DNA of 23,468 nt, from assembly GCA_048370855.1 (NCBI GenBank), contig DBGEOK010000130.1, forward strand, positions 1-23,468, given 5' to 3'. The number at the start of each line of letters is the position of its first letter. The first letter of the stretch is position 1. Position numbers and translations under genes: made by a program. This DNA is from Limiplasma sp048370855 (lineage in GTDB: Bacteria; Bacillota; Clostridia; Christensenellales; Aristaeellaceae). Positions 15,102 to 22,261 of this stretch are shown one piece after another. A model generated the notes under the pieces. That model saw nothing but the letters and a program-made list of their open reading frames with translations. It was not told where the DNA came from and made no database searches.

Positions 15102-16517
15102 CTATGCTTCTTCGTCATCCTCCGGGTTATCTTCCCTTGGTTCGCCGGAAATCCACTCCGCCGCCTCATCCGCGGAGAGGTTATAGCGCCGCTGGAGGTA
15201 GAGCGAGAGCACGTTGTCGCCGCCGATGCCCGCCAGCACGTCGTTGCGAATATCCTCCAGCTCGCTTTTTCGGTCGGTGACGTAGCTGTCGTCGAACTCC
15301 ACAAGAACGGGCGCGTCGATGTCCCAAGACGCGCAGTCGAAGGTATTCTGGAACCAGAGCGCGGCGCGGACGATATCCGCGATGTATTTGCGGGCGATCC
15401 CGCGCTGCTTGTTGAGCTCCTGCATTTGGTCCTGACGTTCGCCCGCGTACTCGGTCGCCGTGGTAATCTGGCCGTTCTCAAAGCGGTACTTGCGCATGCC
15501 GTAGCCGAATTGCAAGCTCAAAAGGCTTAACAATAGCTCCAAAAGCTCGGTGAAGTCCTTTACCCGCAGGGTCGGAACGATTTCATGCACGAAGGTGTTT
15601 TTCTCCGGCAGCTTATCGCCAAGGATGACGAAGCGCCTTTTCAACTGCTCGCTGGGGGTGACGGGATTTCCCTCTTTGTCATAACCGCAAAGCAGCTCGT
15701 TAATAAGGGTTATTTTCTCACAATCGTCAATATCGCCATAAAGCGCGGTAAAGACCATATCCAGCGCCAGGAGGATGGGGATGGTTTCGGCCAGCTTGGG
15801 CAGGCCGTAGCCGCGCATGCCGGGGATATGGTTGACGGCGCTGGTATGGAGGACGGCGAAGGGCCTGACCTCGCCCAGCTCGACCGCTTCGTCGGAAAGA
15901 GCCTTTCCCTGCCCGTCAAAGGTAACGGTGCGGTACTGGTAGCGCCTGGAGCCGGGAACAAGGGTGCAGATGACAAGGGTTACAATCTCCTTGCCGTCGG
16001 TCAGATCAGCGCCGACGAACGCGGCTTCCAGCACCTCTCCGTTACGGACGGTAAGGGGGAAGAAACCGGTCGCGTCCACATAGACCAGCTCGGTATCCCC
16101 GCCTTTGAGGGATTGCGTGCCGTCCGGGGCCTCGAGCACGTCCGCGCCGGCTTGGCGCACGTAACACGCCTCGGTGCCGAGAGCGGCGCAAAGCTCGAGC
16201 TGCCGGCGGAATTGCGGCAGAAAACGGTTGGCTTCGAGCAACGCGTTCACGGCGTCGAATTGCGCGGTGTCGGCGTCGCCCGCGTTGACCTCCAGCACCT
16301 CGCACAAACTGGCGTCGTCGGAGCAGACGCGCTTTCCAAAGCCCATATGGAACATGTCGTACTTTTCGCCCTGTACGGTTTCGCGGCGGTGCTTTGTGAC
16401 CTCGTTATTGCGATACCAGCTTTCACACTCCCGGATGATGCCCTGCGCGCGCTCCTGCGGCGTGTAGCCAAGTTTGCGGAGGAACGCGAGCGGGCCGGTT
16501 TCTTTTTGGATTTCCAT
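15102..16517 (-). CDS. Portal protein (SPP1 Gp6/A118 type)
   Basis: 471 residues with an AGGAG site ten bases before the ATG. The gene lies between the large terminase and minor capsid genes. The protein reads as a Gp6-like portal (PF05133): ECESWYRNNEVTKHRRE near the start, GFGKRVCSDDASLCEVLEVN, the AFVGADLTDGKEIVTLVICT wing strands, a PFAVLHTSAVNHIPGMRGYG segment, LALDMVFTALYGDIDDCEKI, and the C-terminal ITTATEYAGERQDQMQELNK helix followed by an acidic end (DNPEDDEEA). Twelve copies would form the DNA entry ring and terminase docking site at one capsid vertex. Length is normal for the family. Confidence 0.93.
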   Translation of the reverse strand: MEIQKETGPLAFLRKLGYTPQERAQGIIRECESWYRNNEVTKHRRETVQGEKYDMFHMGFGKRVCSDDASLCEVLEVNAGDADTAQFDAVNALLEANRFLPQFRRQLELCAALGTEACYVRQAGADVLEAPDGTQSLKGGDTELVYVDATGFFPLTVRNGEVLEAAFVGADLTDGKEIVTLVICTLVPGSRRYQYRTVTFDGQGKALSDEAVELGEVRPFAVLHTSAVNHIPGMRGYGLPKLAETIPILLALDMVFTALYGDIDDCEKITLINELLCGYDKEGNPVTPSEQLKRRFVILGDKLPEKNTFVHEIVPTLRVKDFTELLELLLSLLSLQFGYGMRKYRFENGQITTATEYAGERQDQMQELNKQRGIARKYIADIVRAALWFQNTFDCASWDIDAPVLVEFDDSYVTDRKSELEDIRNDVLAGIGGDNVLSLYLQRRYNLSADEAAEWISGEPREDNPEDDEEA

Positions 16518-16564
16518 GGTCGATCATCTCCTGTCCGGTTGGGGGCGCACGCGCGGCCTTGTCG

Positions 16565-17917
16565 TCATCGCCTGTCGATGAACTGAACAAATTCCAGCCA
16601 GGAATAGCAGAAAGCGTCCCAGCGGTCGTTGATGTTGCCGATGTTATGATCCTCGGGCTGGTCGGGATGCTTTTCATCCCATCGAAGGTTTGAGATCGCG
16701 CGAATGGTAGCGGAGCACCGGCGGGCAAGCTTGAGCCGCCCGGTGGCGAGCAGCCTGTCCACGGTGCGGGGCCTGTCCGCGATTGGGTTCTTTTTTACGC
16801 CTGTGATGTTGTTCCATGGGAGGCCCGCGGCGCGCGCCGCCGAAACCAGGCTGTTGATCATGGTGGGGCTGGCGCTGTCGCAAAACGTCCATTCCACGCG
16901 GCCATATCGCCGCGCCGTCTCACGATAAAAAGCGACAAAGGCGTCGCAGATGGCTTGTGAATCGACGCGGTTGGAAAGCGGAACGCCCTCCTCCATAAGC
17001 CCGGTAAGCTGGCGGTAATCGCGGCTGATATCCGTCAGAAAGAGGGTGCTCATGGAGCCTCTGCCGCCGAAGTCCACGCCGATGACGCGCTTTCCCGAGG
17101 CGCGCTTGTCGGCCTCCGCGTCTGAAATGAGATAGGGGTCGGGGTTGTCGGCAAAGACGGGAAAGCAAAGCCCCTGCGCCACGCAGCGTTCGCCGTTGAT
17201 ATCGCGGCGGTACCACACCGTGCCGGGCACATACTGGCTGACAATTTCGGCCATGCGTTCGGCGGAGATGGTGGCGTTATCGCTCAGGGTAAAATGCTCG
17301 TAGCGAAAGCCGCCTACAAATTGAAGGCGGTAAGGCTCGATGTATTGCGTGTAAATGGCGTGCTCAGGGTAGCAAGGGTTAAGGTCCCAAAGCGTCAGCG
17401 GCTTCCCGGCGGCGATCTGGCGGCCCATGGCGACCTTGATAAAGCTTTGGCGGCTGTCCTCGCAATCGTAATGCTCGTTGATTTCGGTGGCAATCCACAG
17501 GCCGTAGGAATTGCCAAGGATGCGCTTGTAACTGTCGGAATATCCGCCGCCTGCGAAGATGACCACCTTTTCGCCCGTCGGCGTGCGGATAAACAGGGCC
17601 TCGTTATCCTTAAACTTGCCCCATTTGCAGCGACCGCGAAACAGGGCCTCGAGGCCGAAGCCGTTGCATACGCCGATGTTCAGCTTGGCGTTGCCGATGG
17701 TGGAGCCGGTGGCGAGATGATAGGTATCCGGGCAGGTTTCCAGGTACATGGCGGCGATGATACAATGGTCGATGGTCTTGCCCGAGCGGATCGCGCCCTC
17801 GGCGCACATCATGCGGTTGCGCGGCCAGTCATGGATGTAGCGGATATGCTTCTCGCTGAAGCGGCCCCACGGGATGGTCGCCGTGAGAGTGCGGCGCGGC
17901 GCGGCAGAATCGGTCAT
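16565..17917 (-). CDS. terL: Terminase large subunit (PBSX family)
   Basis: 450 residues; its ATG overlaps the small subunit stop by four bases. The ATPase domain has a Walker A at 41-48 (GAIRSGKT) and an LWIATEINEHYD Walker B/acidic region at 140-151. The RNase H-like nuclease domain shows IGVDFGGRGS with D282, FCDSAS with D347, and NDRWDAFCYSW with D434, giving the three expected acidic residues. The protein cuts concatemeric phage DNA and drives it through the portal. The start MTDSAAPRRTLTATIPWG and the overall length fit the PBSX/TIGR01547 group. It appears intact. Confidence 0.95.
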   Translation of the reverse strand: MTDSAAPRRTLTATIPWGRFSEKHIRYIHDWPRNRMMCAEGAIRSGKTIDHCIIAAMYLETCPDTYHLATGSTIGNAKLNIGVCNGFGLEALFRGRCKWGKFKDNEALFIRTPTGEKVVIFAGGGYSDSYKRILGNSYGLWIATEINEHYDCEDSRQSFIKVAMGRQIAAGKPLTLWDLNPCYPEHAIYTQYIEPYRLQFVGGFRYEHFTLSDNATISAERMAEIVSQYVPGTVWYRRDINGERCVAQGLCFPVFADNPDPYLISDAEADKRASGKRVIGVDFGGRGSMSTLFLTDISRDYRQLTGLMEEGVPLSNRVDSQAICDAFVAFYRETARRYGRVEWTFCDSASPTMINSLVSAARAAGLPWNNITGVKKNPIADRPRTVDRLLATGRLKLARRCSATIRAISNLRWDEKHPDQPEDHNIGNINDRWDAFCYSWLEFVQFIDRR

Positions 17918-18795
17918 GACGGCTCACCGCTTTCTTCGCCGGCTTGCGCGGACGCAACCGGCAGCGCGAGCATTTCCGCGAGGGGCGTCAGGTCCTCCAC
18001 GTCGGCCTGCTTGCGTTCCCGGCCTTCGATGACCGAGAGCCGCCGCCGCTCGTATTCAAGCGTAACCTTGCTGCTCAGCATGCGGTCAAGGTTGTTGATC
18101 GCGTCCAGCTTGAGCTTCTGGAGCCTGGTCAGGGCTTCCTCGATGGCGAGGATCACGGTAATGGCGTTTTGCTTGGTACGGGTGACGGTGCCGCCGTTGG
18201 GGGCTTCCTTGCTCTTTTTGAGGTATGCCGTGTACACCTCATGCACGGGCATCATGCCGTCGTTACCGTCCCCAATGGCGATATCGTACTTTTGGCAGAC
18301 GGCCTCCAGGCGCAGGTACATGCGGCGCTCCCGGATTTCGCATTGCTCGATCAGGGCGCGCTGGCGCTCGAGCGGCTCCGTCGGCGTGCGCTCGAGGATG
18401 GCGCGTTCCTCGTCCGTGCAATTCAGCAGCAGATTGGCGTACAGACCGTGCTTCAGGGTAAGTTGGTTTCCCGGTTGCGCTCCGGGGCCGCCGCGGTTGC
18501 CCGCCGCGAGCTGGTTGCCCAGCAGGTCGGGCCGCTTGGCCGGCGCTCCCTTTTGCGTGAGGGGGATGGGCCGCGGTTCGGGCGGTTCCGGGTTCGGCGG
18601 CGTTTGGATACTCTGCGTCTTGGCGCGGTCCATCGTTTTGACAAGCTCATCCCATTGTTCGCGGCGTTTCCAGACGGACAAGCTCTTTTCGGGCACGTTC
18701 ATGACGCGCGCCAGCTCGCGCAGCGTCACCTTGCCGCCGGAATCCACGTATAGCTGCCGTGCCCTGTCGCGCTCCGGGCTGCATTTGCGGGGCAC
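17914..18795 (-). CDS. terS: Terminase small subunit (PBSX type)
   Basis: 293 residues from a GTG start, with an AAGGAG site nine bases upstream. The N-terminal helix-turn-helix (PERDRARQLYVDSGGKVTLR, LARVMNVPEKSLSVWKRREQ, WDELV) is the PBSX-type phage terminase small-subunit DNA-binding domain. A Pro-rich linker (PPNPEPPEPRPIPLTQKG) and a GNQLAAGNRGGPGAQPGNQL/LKHGLY motif follow, as in PBSX relatives. The C-terminal ~150 residues are helical and would form the oligomer and contact TerL. It recognises the packaging site; a cluster of GTCGTA repeats lies 48 bases upstream of its start. Confidence 0.92.
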   Translation of the reverse strand: MPRKCSPERDRARQLYVDSGGKVTLRELARVMNVPEKSLSVWKRREQWDELVKTMDRAKTQSIQTPPNPEPPEPRPIPLTQKGAPAKRPDLLGNQLAAGNRGGPGAQPGNQLTLKHGLYANLLLNCTDEERAILERTPTEPLERQRALIEQCEIRERRMYLRLEAVCQKYDIAIGDGNDGMMPVHEVYTAYLKKSKEAPNGGTVTRTKQNAITVILAIEEALTRLQKLKLDAINNLDRMLSSKVTLEYERRRLSVIEGRERKQADVEDLTPLAEMLALPVASAQAGEESGEPS

Positions 18796-18842
18796 GGGCC
18801 GTCACTCCTTCCGGGGTTAATTCACCATGACGAGATTGATGC

Positions 18843-18891
18843 GTCGTACTGTCGTATACGTCGTACTGGCGGGATTTGTCGTATTGTCGTA
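18843..18891. repeat. Cluster of five GTCGTA repeats upstream of terS
   Basis: GTCGTA occurs at 18843, 18851, 18860, 18878 and 18886, i.e. at steps of 8, 9, 18 and 8 bases, close to a 9-base period with one unit missing. It fills most of the 107-base gap between the radical SAM gene and terS. Its place next to terS makes it a candidate terminase recognition (pac/cos-side) or regulatory site; that use is inferred. Confidence 0.6.
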
Positions 18892-18902
18892 TGCGAGAGG
18901 CG

Positions 18903-19913
18903 TTACTTCCCGAACACATCATGCACATAATTACGCTTCTTCTCCATCAGATAGCGCATGACGCTTGCAAACGACTGGCCGCACAGCCATTTCTCCGCAA
19001 GGGTCGTTTGGAATACGGCTTTGAAGCATTTTGCGGTTCCGACCTTCGCCTGCGCCTCGCTCGGCTTGTGAAGATCGTCATGAATGAGGTGGTTGATGTT
19101 ATACGCATTCGGAACGAACCCAGGCAGCCCGTCAATGCCGCAACATGTCAGGCTGTCCCCCATCTTTCGCAGCCGGTTTTCGCCGGAATAGAATTTCATG
19201 CCGCGCTGGTGGCATTCGTCCCGCAAAGCGGTAAAGTCCCTTTGCAGGATGTGAATGGGAAGAACCCAATCGCCCCCTGCTTTGACGAGGCCCGGCTTTC
19301 GCTTGACGAATTTCATACCCTCGAAGATTGCGCCGTAGGCTCCGGCGTCCGCCCAGACGCCGACGTTCCGCCTGACGGTCGCGAACACGTCTGGGATATA
19401 CGGCTGTACGCGGATATTGACGCGCTTCCCGGCTTTTGCGAGTGTATTGACGAATTTCAGGCGCTCCCGATACGGAGGCGCGCCGGGTTCGAGGGAATCA
19501 TAGCGGTCGCATACCATTGAGATTTGCATCACGCAGTTAGCGTCTTTGAGCAGGCTCAGGTATGGTTCTTCGACGCATAGCGCGCCCTTGGTCGAGATAA
19601 CGACCGGGTATTGCGTTTCAACGAGGATTTTCAGCGCGTCGAGCGAGCGCATATGCGTTCTTTCGCATGGCTGGAAAGGATCGCTTACGCCGCCCCAATG
19701 CAAGGGGATATTCCAATCCGCCCAGTTGGTTCCCTGGGTGCGCTGGCCCTTGATAAACGGAAGCAGGGCCTTTGGCGTCTCTCCGGTTTCGATGGCGGAG
19801 ATATCGGTTTTGCGCTGCACAAAGCAGTATTTACAGCCGTGCGAGCAGCCAACATAGGTATCAAAGCGTATGGGCAGGTCGCATAAAAAGCATTGGCTTC
19901 CGCATTCAGGCAT
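18903..19913 (-). CDS. Radical SAM protein of the spore photoproduct lyase-like type
   Basis: 336 residues with GGAGG nine bases before the ATG; it overlaps the ParB-like gene by eight bases. The radical SAM cluster motif CX3CX2C is at C23, C27 and C30 (YVGCSHGCKYCF), followed by the SPL-type PLHWGGVSDPFQPCE segment and VVISTKG. These point to the SPL/Rv2578c-like branch. A second CX3CX2C is at C4, C8 and C11 (MPECGSQCFLC), an unusual N-terminal addition. Further cysteines (SLTCCGID) occur near residue 265. SPL-like enzymes act on DNA lesions, but related members have other substrates, so the reaction is unknown. Its place between a ParB-like gene and the terminase suggests a role on phage DNA (repair or modification), as inference only. 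Confidence 0.85.
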   Translation of the reverse strand: MPECGSQCFLCDLPIRFDTYVGCSHGCKYCFVQRKTDISAIETGETPKALLPFIKGQRTQGTNWADWNIPLHWGGVSDPFQPCERTHMRSLDALKILVETQYPVVISTKGALCVEEPYLSLLKDANCVMQISMVCDRYDSLEPGAPPYRERLKFVNTLAKAGKRVNIRVQPYIPDVFATVRRNVGVWADAGAYGAIFEGMKFVKRKPGLVKAGGDWVLPIHILQRDFTALRDECHQRGMKFYSGENRLRKMGDSLTCCGIDGLPGFVPNAYNINHLIHDDLHKPSEAQAKVGTAKCFKAVFQTTLAEKWLCGQSFASVMRYLMEKKRNYVHDVFGK

Positions 19914-20460
19914 CTTTCATGGCCTCCAACATCATCTTTTCGAGCGATTCCTTTCCGTGCGCCTTCAGATAATCGTCCACTGTGGCCTTACTGTCGGAAG
20001 GGAAATGGAAGGTGACGGCAAAGCGGTCGCTTTGGGCGTCGCGGGTAGCAAACTCGTCGTTAAGGATATGGTCAAAATACTGATCGGCGGTTTTAAAGCC
20101 GAAGTCAAAGCCACCGAAATCAAGGCTGTCAAGCTCGGCCTCGAGCTTTGCAAAATCCCACTCTGCGCCCTCGGCGGTCTTGTTATCCACAAGGCGGTAG
20201 GCGCGGTTCTGCTCGTCGGTGAGCCGGCTCACGACGCAGGGGACGGTATCGAGCTCCAGCTCCTTCGCGGCGAGAAACCGGGTATGGCCCACGACGATCA
20301 CGCCCTCACGGTCGATGACCAAAGGCTGCTGGAAGCCATAACGCCGGATGCTCTCGGCCACGTCGTGGACCGCCTGGGCGTTGCGGCGGGGGTTGTTCTC
20401 ATAAGGGATGACCTCGGAGACGGGCTTTTGGATGACGTTCATAATGTCTGTCTGTTTCAT
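19906..20460 (-). CDS. ParB/sulfiredoxin-fold protein, stand-alone
   Basis: 184 residues from the ATG at 20460, which overlaps the stop of the sigma-like gene by four bases and has an AGAGG site seven bases upstream. The N-terminal ~95 residues are a ParB N-terminal domain: ISEVIPYENNPRRN-like opening (VSEVIPYENNPRRNAQAVHD), IRRYGFQQPLVIDREGVIVV, then GHTRFLAAKEL in place of the usual G-E/N-RR, VPCVV, and LTDEQNRAYRLVDNKTAEGA. In phages this domain is often joined to or next to a DNA methyltransferase; none is visible here. The C-terminal part (DRFAVTFHFPSDSKATVDDY) is a separate small region. It probably binds or processes DNA near packaging. Confidence 0.85.
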   Translation of the reverse strand: MKQTDIMNVIQKPVSEVIPYENNPRRNAQAVHDVAESIRRYGFQQPLVIDREGVIVVGHTRFLAAKELELDTVPCVVSRLTDEQNRAYRLVDNKTAEGAEWDFAKLEAELDSLDFGGFDFGFKTADQYFDHILNDEFATRDAQSDRFAVTFHFPSDSKATVDDYLKAHGKESLEKMMLEAMKDA

Positions 20461-20867
20461 GCGCGGGCCTCTCTTTCCAGCTTGTTTAGGGCGGCGCGGT
20501 GCAGGGCCATACATTCTTCGCCGGAGCGCTCGAGAACCCTTTGGATGTCTTGCCAGTCCATCCCCGCATCATAGTACAACCCGAGCACCCTGTATTCGTC
20601 TCGCGTAAGGCGGGCGAGCGGCGGCATGATTTCAACCGCGAGCGCGTCCGCTTTCTGCCGGCAGGCGGCGGCCTGATCCCGAAACGCGCCGTAGGAGAGC
20701 GCATGGTCGCTCAACGGGCAACGCCCGGTTCCACCCATGTTCGTGGCGCGGCGCGCGCTCATGCCCTTCGTGGCGAGGGCAAGCTGCTCCTGCGCGCGCA
20801 TCTTGCAGTCAGCCTCCCGCATGCGGAGATCGCGGAGCATCCACAGCTTTTCCCGGATCGTATCCAC
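20457..20867 (-). CDS. Sigma-70 region 4-like regulator, probable late transcription activator
   Basis: 136 residues from a GTG start with GGGAGGG seven bases upstream; the longer in-frame reading starts inside the structured leader. The N-terminal half is a helical basic region with two Cys (MREADCKMRAQEQL and GTGRCPLSDHALSYGAFRDQ). The C-terminal ~50 residues look like sigma region 4: LARLTRDEYRVLGLYYDAGM then WQDIQRVLERSGEECMALHR. This resembles the DUF1492/ArpU/RinA-like regulators that switch on late genes in Gram-positive phages. It is the first gene after the leftward promoter and heads the packaging operon. Confidence 0.75.
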   Translation of the reverse strand: MDTIREKLWMLRDLRMREADCKMRAQEQLALATKGMSARRATNMGGTGRCPLSDHALSYGAFRDQAAACRQKADALAVEIMPPLARLTRDEYRVLGLYYDAGMDWQDIQRVLERSGEECMALHRAALNKLEREARA

Positions 20868-20903
20868 GGCTCGTCCCTCCCTTGCGCAAAACGCGCATAG
20901 CAA

Positions 20904-20927
20904 AGGGACGGCCTTTCGGCCGTCCCT
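20904..20927 (-). other. Leader hairpin before the sigma-like gene
   Basis: On the minus strand AGGGACGGCC-GAAA-GGCCGTCCCT forms a perfect ten-base stem with a GAAA tetraloop. A seven-base outer stem (GCGCAAA near 20884-20890 with TTTGCGC near 20934-20940) can enclose it. It lies in the transcript leader between promoter and start codon. No real T-tract follows, so attenuation, mRNA stabilisation or binding of a regulator are all possible. Confidence 0.6.
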
Positions 20928-20946
20928 GAACGCTTTGCGCAGTATA

Positions 20947-20975
20947 ATCATAACATACGTTTTTGAGGCTGTAAA
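20947..20975 (-). promoter_or_regulatory. Leftward promoter of the regulator and packaging operon
   Basis: On the minus strand TTTACA (20970-20975), a 17-base spacer and TATGAT (20947-20952). Transcription would start about 70 bases before the sigma-like gene, giving the structured leader. Three GGACAG repeats lie ten bases upstream of the -35. Confidence 0.8.
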
Positions 20976-20985
20976 TGATACTTTC

Positions 20986-21013
20986 CTGTCCTTTTGCTGT
21001 CCATTTTCTGTCC
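20986..21013 (-). promoter_or_regulatory. Three GGACAG direct repeats at 11-base spacing
   Basis: CTGTCC on the plus strand (GGACAG on the minus) occurs at 20986, 20997 and 21008, each followed by an A/T-rich five-base spacer. One copy per helical turn just upstream of the leftward promoter fits a binding array for an activator or repressor. Confidence 0.6.
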
Positions 21014-21025
21014 CTCATACCTTAT

Positions 21026-21064
21026 AAATGAAATTAACTCGATTTTGGTTAAATTGTTTCATTT
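21026..21064. promoter_or_regulatory. Inverted repeat, candidate repressor operator
   Basis: AAATGAAA-TTAAC (21026-21038) is mirrored by GTTAA-ATTG-TTTCATTT (21048-21064), an imperfect inverted repeat whose right end is five bases before the -35 of the repressor promoter. It sits between the two divergent promoters. Confidence 0.5.
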
Positions 21065-21069
21065 TTATG

Positions 21070-21098
21070 TTGACTTACATAACAAAGCGTGGTATAAT
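21070..21098 (+). promoter_or_regulatory. Promoter of the repressor operon
   Basis: TTGACT (21070-21075), a 17-base spacer and a perfect TATAAT (21093-21098). The predicted start lies about 16 bases before the ATG at 21121, with AAAGGAG at 21106-21112. Confidence 0.88.
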
Positions 21099-21120
21099 AA
21101 TTGCGAAAGGAGCGAGGACT

Positions 21121-21489
21121 ATGTTAACGCCTTTTGGAAAGTTCCTTCGGAAGCTGAGGATCGACCATGGCGAACTACTGCGCGATATGGCGACCACTCT
21201 GGGAGTAAGCCCCGCATTTTTGTCTGCTGTAGAAAACGGAAAGCGCAACGTACCGAATGATTGGGTCGCCCAGCTCACTGTTCATTACGATTTGAACGCA
21301 ACGACCCAAACGGCCTTACAGCAGGCGGCCGATGAATCTACCACCTTTGTTAAAATGAATCTAACGGGAGCGAGCGATGCGAAGCGGGAAGCCGCGCTGG
21401 TTTTTGCGAGAGAGTTCCAATCTATGGACGATGAATCCTTACAAGCGTTTTTGAGCTTTGTAACTCATCGTGGTGACGATAGGGAGTGA
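21121..21489 (+). CDS. cI-like HTH (XRE) repressor
   Basis: 122 residues from the ATG at 21121, eight bases after AAAGGAG; an upstream in-frame ATG at 21028 lies before the promoter and is excluded. Residues ~5-65 form an XRE helix-turn-helix: FGKFLRKLRIDHGELLRDMA, then TTLGVSPAFLSAVENGKRNV and a final helix. The C-terminal half is helical (KREAALVFAREFQSMDDESL) without a LexA-type peptidase. Short repressors of this kind paired with an ImmA-like protease are inactivated by cleavage, as in ICEBs1 and many Firmicute prophages. It probably represses the leftward promoter and controls its own. Confidence 0.88.
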   Translation: MLTPFGKFLRKLRIDHGELLRDMATTLGVSPAFLSAVENGKRNVPNDWVAQLTVHYDLNATTQTALQQAADESTTFVKMNLTGASDAKREAALVFAREFQSMDDESLQAFLSFVTHRGDDRE

Positions 21490-21498
21490 CGCGCCATT

Positions 21499-22014
21499 AT
21501 GCAATATGCATCTGTCCCTTTGACCCGCCGACGGCTTCGCATATATGCGCGAAGCATCAGGCGGTCCCTTGGGCTGGAAAACGAGCTCTATTTCCCAATC
21601 GTCGACCTGCTTGAGAATCTTCCTAACCTCTTTCCAGATACGGGTATCAATTATGAGATCGTAGAAGATGATGCTTTGCCAACCAACACTCACGCACAGT
21701 ATGATGCGAAGGAGAACGTTATTCGAATCAAAAACTCCGTTTACGAACGCGCGTGTGATGGGTATGGCAGAGATAGGATGACCATCGCGCATGAGATCGC
21801 CCACTTCCTGTTGCTGACCTACAGCGGCTTAACGCTGAGCCGCGACTTTGGCGATACTCCCGTACCTGTATACCAAAACCCCGAATGGCATGCGAAGTGC
21901 CTTGCGGGCGAGTTGCTGATACCGAAGCATCTGACCGCTTTGATGCACCCTTATGAGGTTGCAAGACGTTGCGGCGTTTCTCAAGTAGCGGCTGAATATC
22001 AGTCCACAAAGTGA
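21499..22014 (+). CDS. ImmA/IrrE-family metallopeptidase
   Basis: 171 residues, nine bases after the repressor gene on the same strand. The zinc motif is HEIAH at H98-E99-H102, preceded by RDRMTIA, and the likely third ligand is E129 in NPEWHAKCLAGELLIP, the standard ImmA arrangement. The N-terminal part has IVDLLENLPNLFP and the YDAKENVIRIKNSVYER strand pair. ImmA-type proteases cleave the adjacent repressor after DNA damage or another signal and so trigger induction. A GGAG site lies rather far (13 bases) from the ATG. The C-terminus ends YQSTK without the long extension of some relatives. Confidence 0.9.
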   Translation: MQYASVPLTRRRLRIYARSIRRSLGLENELYFPIVDLLENLPNLFPDTGINYEIVEDDALPTNTHAQYDAKENVIRIKNSVYERACDGYGRDRMTIAHEIAHFLLLTYSGLTLSRDFGDTPVPVYQNPEWHAKCLAGELLIPKHLTALMHPYEVARRCGVSQVAAEYQSTK

Positions 22015-22052
22015 AAAACGGAGACTCTGCCAAGTCCCCGCTTTTCATAGAT

Positions 22053-22073
22053 TTGGAACCGGCCGGGTTCCAA
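22053..22073. repeat. Perfect eight-base inverted repeat after the protease gene
   Basis: TTGGAACC and GGTTCCAA flank GGCCG. No T-run follows on the plus strand. The 139-base gap 22015-22153 otherwise shows a TTGACG with no well-placed -10 and the ribosome site of the small gene that follows. Confidence 0.5.
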
Positions 22074-22153
22074 GCTTGACGTACCACCTTGGATTATATC
22101 AGTTATTCTCCAAGAGTCAAGAAAAGTATCCGGCCAGAGAGGAGTATTTTTCA

Positions 22154-22252
22154 ATGGCCGTATATATTTTTAGGGCTTCATTCACCAAAAATGGCGTAAC
22201 ATATTACGCCCGCGACTACGGTAAGCGCGCCTTCAAAATTCGCATCAAGTGA
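22154..22252 (+). CDS. 32-residue basic peptide of a mobile-element-associated type
   Basis: GAGAGGAG is nine bases before the ATG and the gene ends at TGA 22250-22252. The peptide starts MAVYIFRASFTKNGVTYYAR and ends RDYGKRAFKIRIK. It has six aromatic residues and a strongly basic end, with a beta-hairpin look. I recall similar tiny peptides with a KNGxxYYAxxYGxxAFxI pattern in clostridial genomes, but can cite no function. A strong terminator follows ten bases later, so it would be the last gene of the repressor unit. Confidence 0.6.
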   Translation: MAVYIFRASFTKNGVTYYARDYGKRAFKIRIK

Positions 22253-22261
22253 TGTGAAAAG

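Noticed and set aside
15585..16586. 333-codon open frame on the plus strand
   Set aside because: Antisense to the portal gene, without ribosome site or domain signal.
17294..18820. 508-codon open frame on the plus strand
   Set aside because: It lies antisense to the well-identified large and small terminase genes, has no ribosome site and no family resemblance; GC-rich codon bias of the real genes keeps the opposite frame open.
18843..18891. CRISPR-like array
   Set aside because: Units are only six bases with 2-12-base gaps, far below CRISPR repeat and spacer lengths.
18647..18928. Minus-strand 93-codon frame with RQYDKSRQYDVYDSTT
   Set aside because: The repeated residues come from the GTCGTA array, and most of the frame lies inside terS in a different frame.
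22076..22109. Promoter for the 32-residue gene starting at TTGACG
   Set aside because: No acceptable -10 at 16-18 bases; the nearest candidates are 21-22 bases away.
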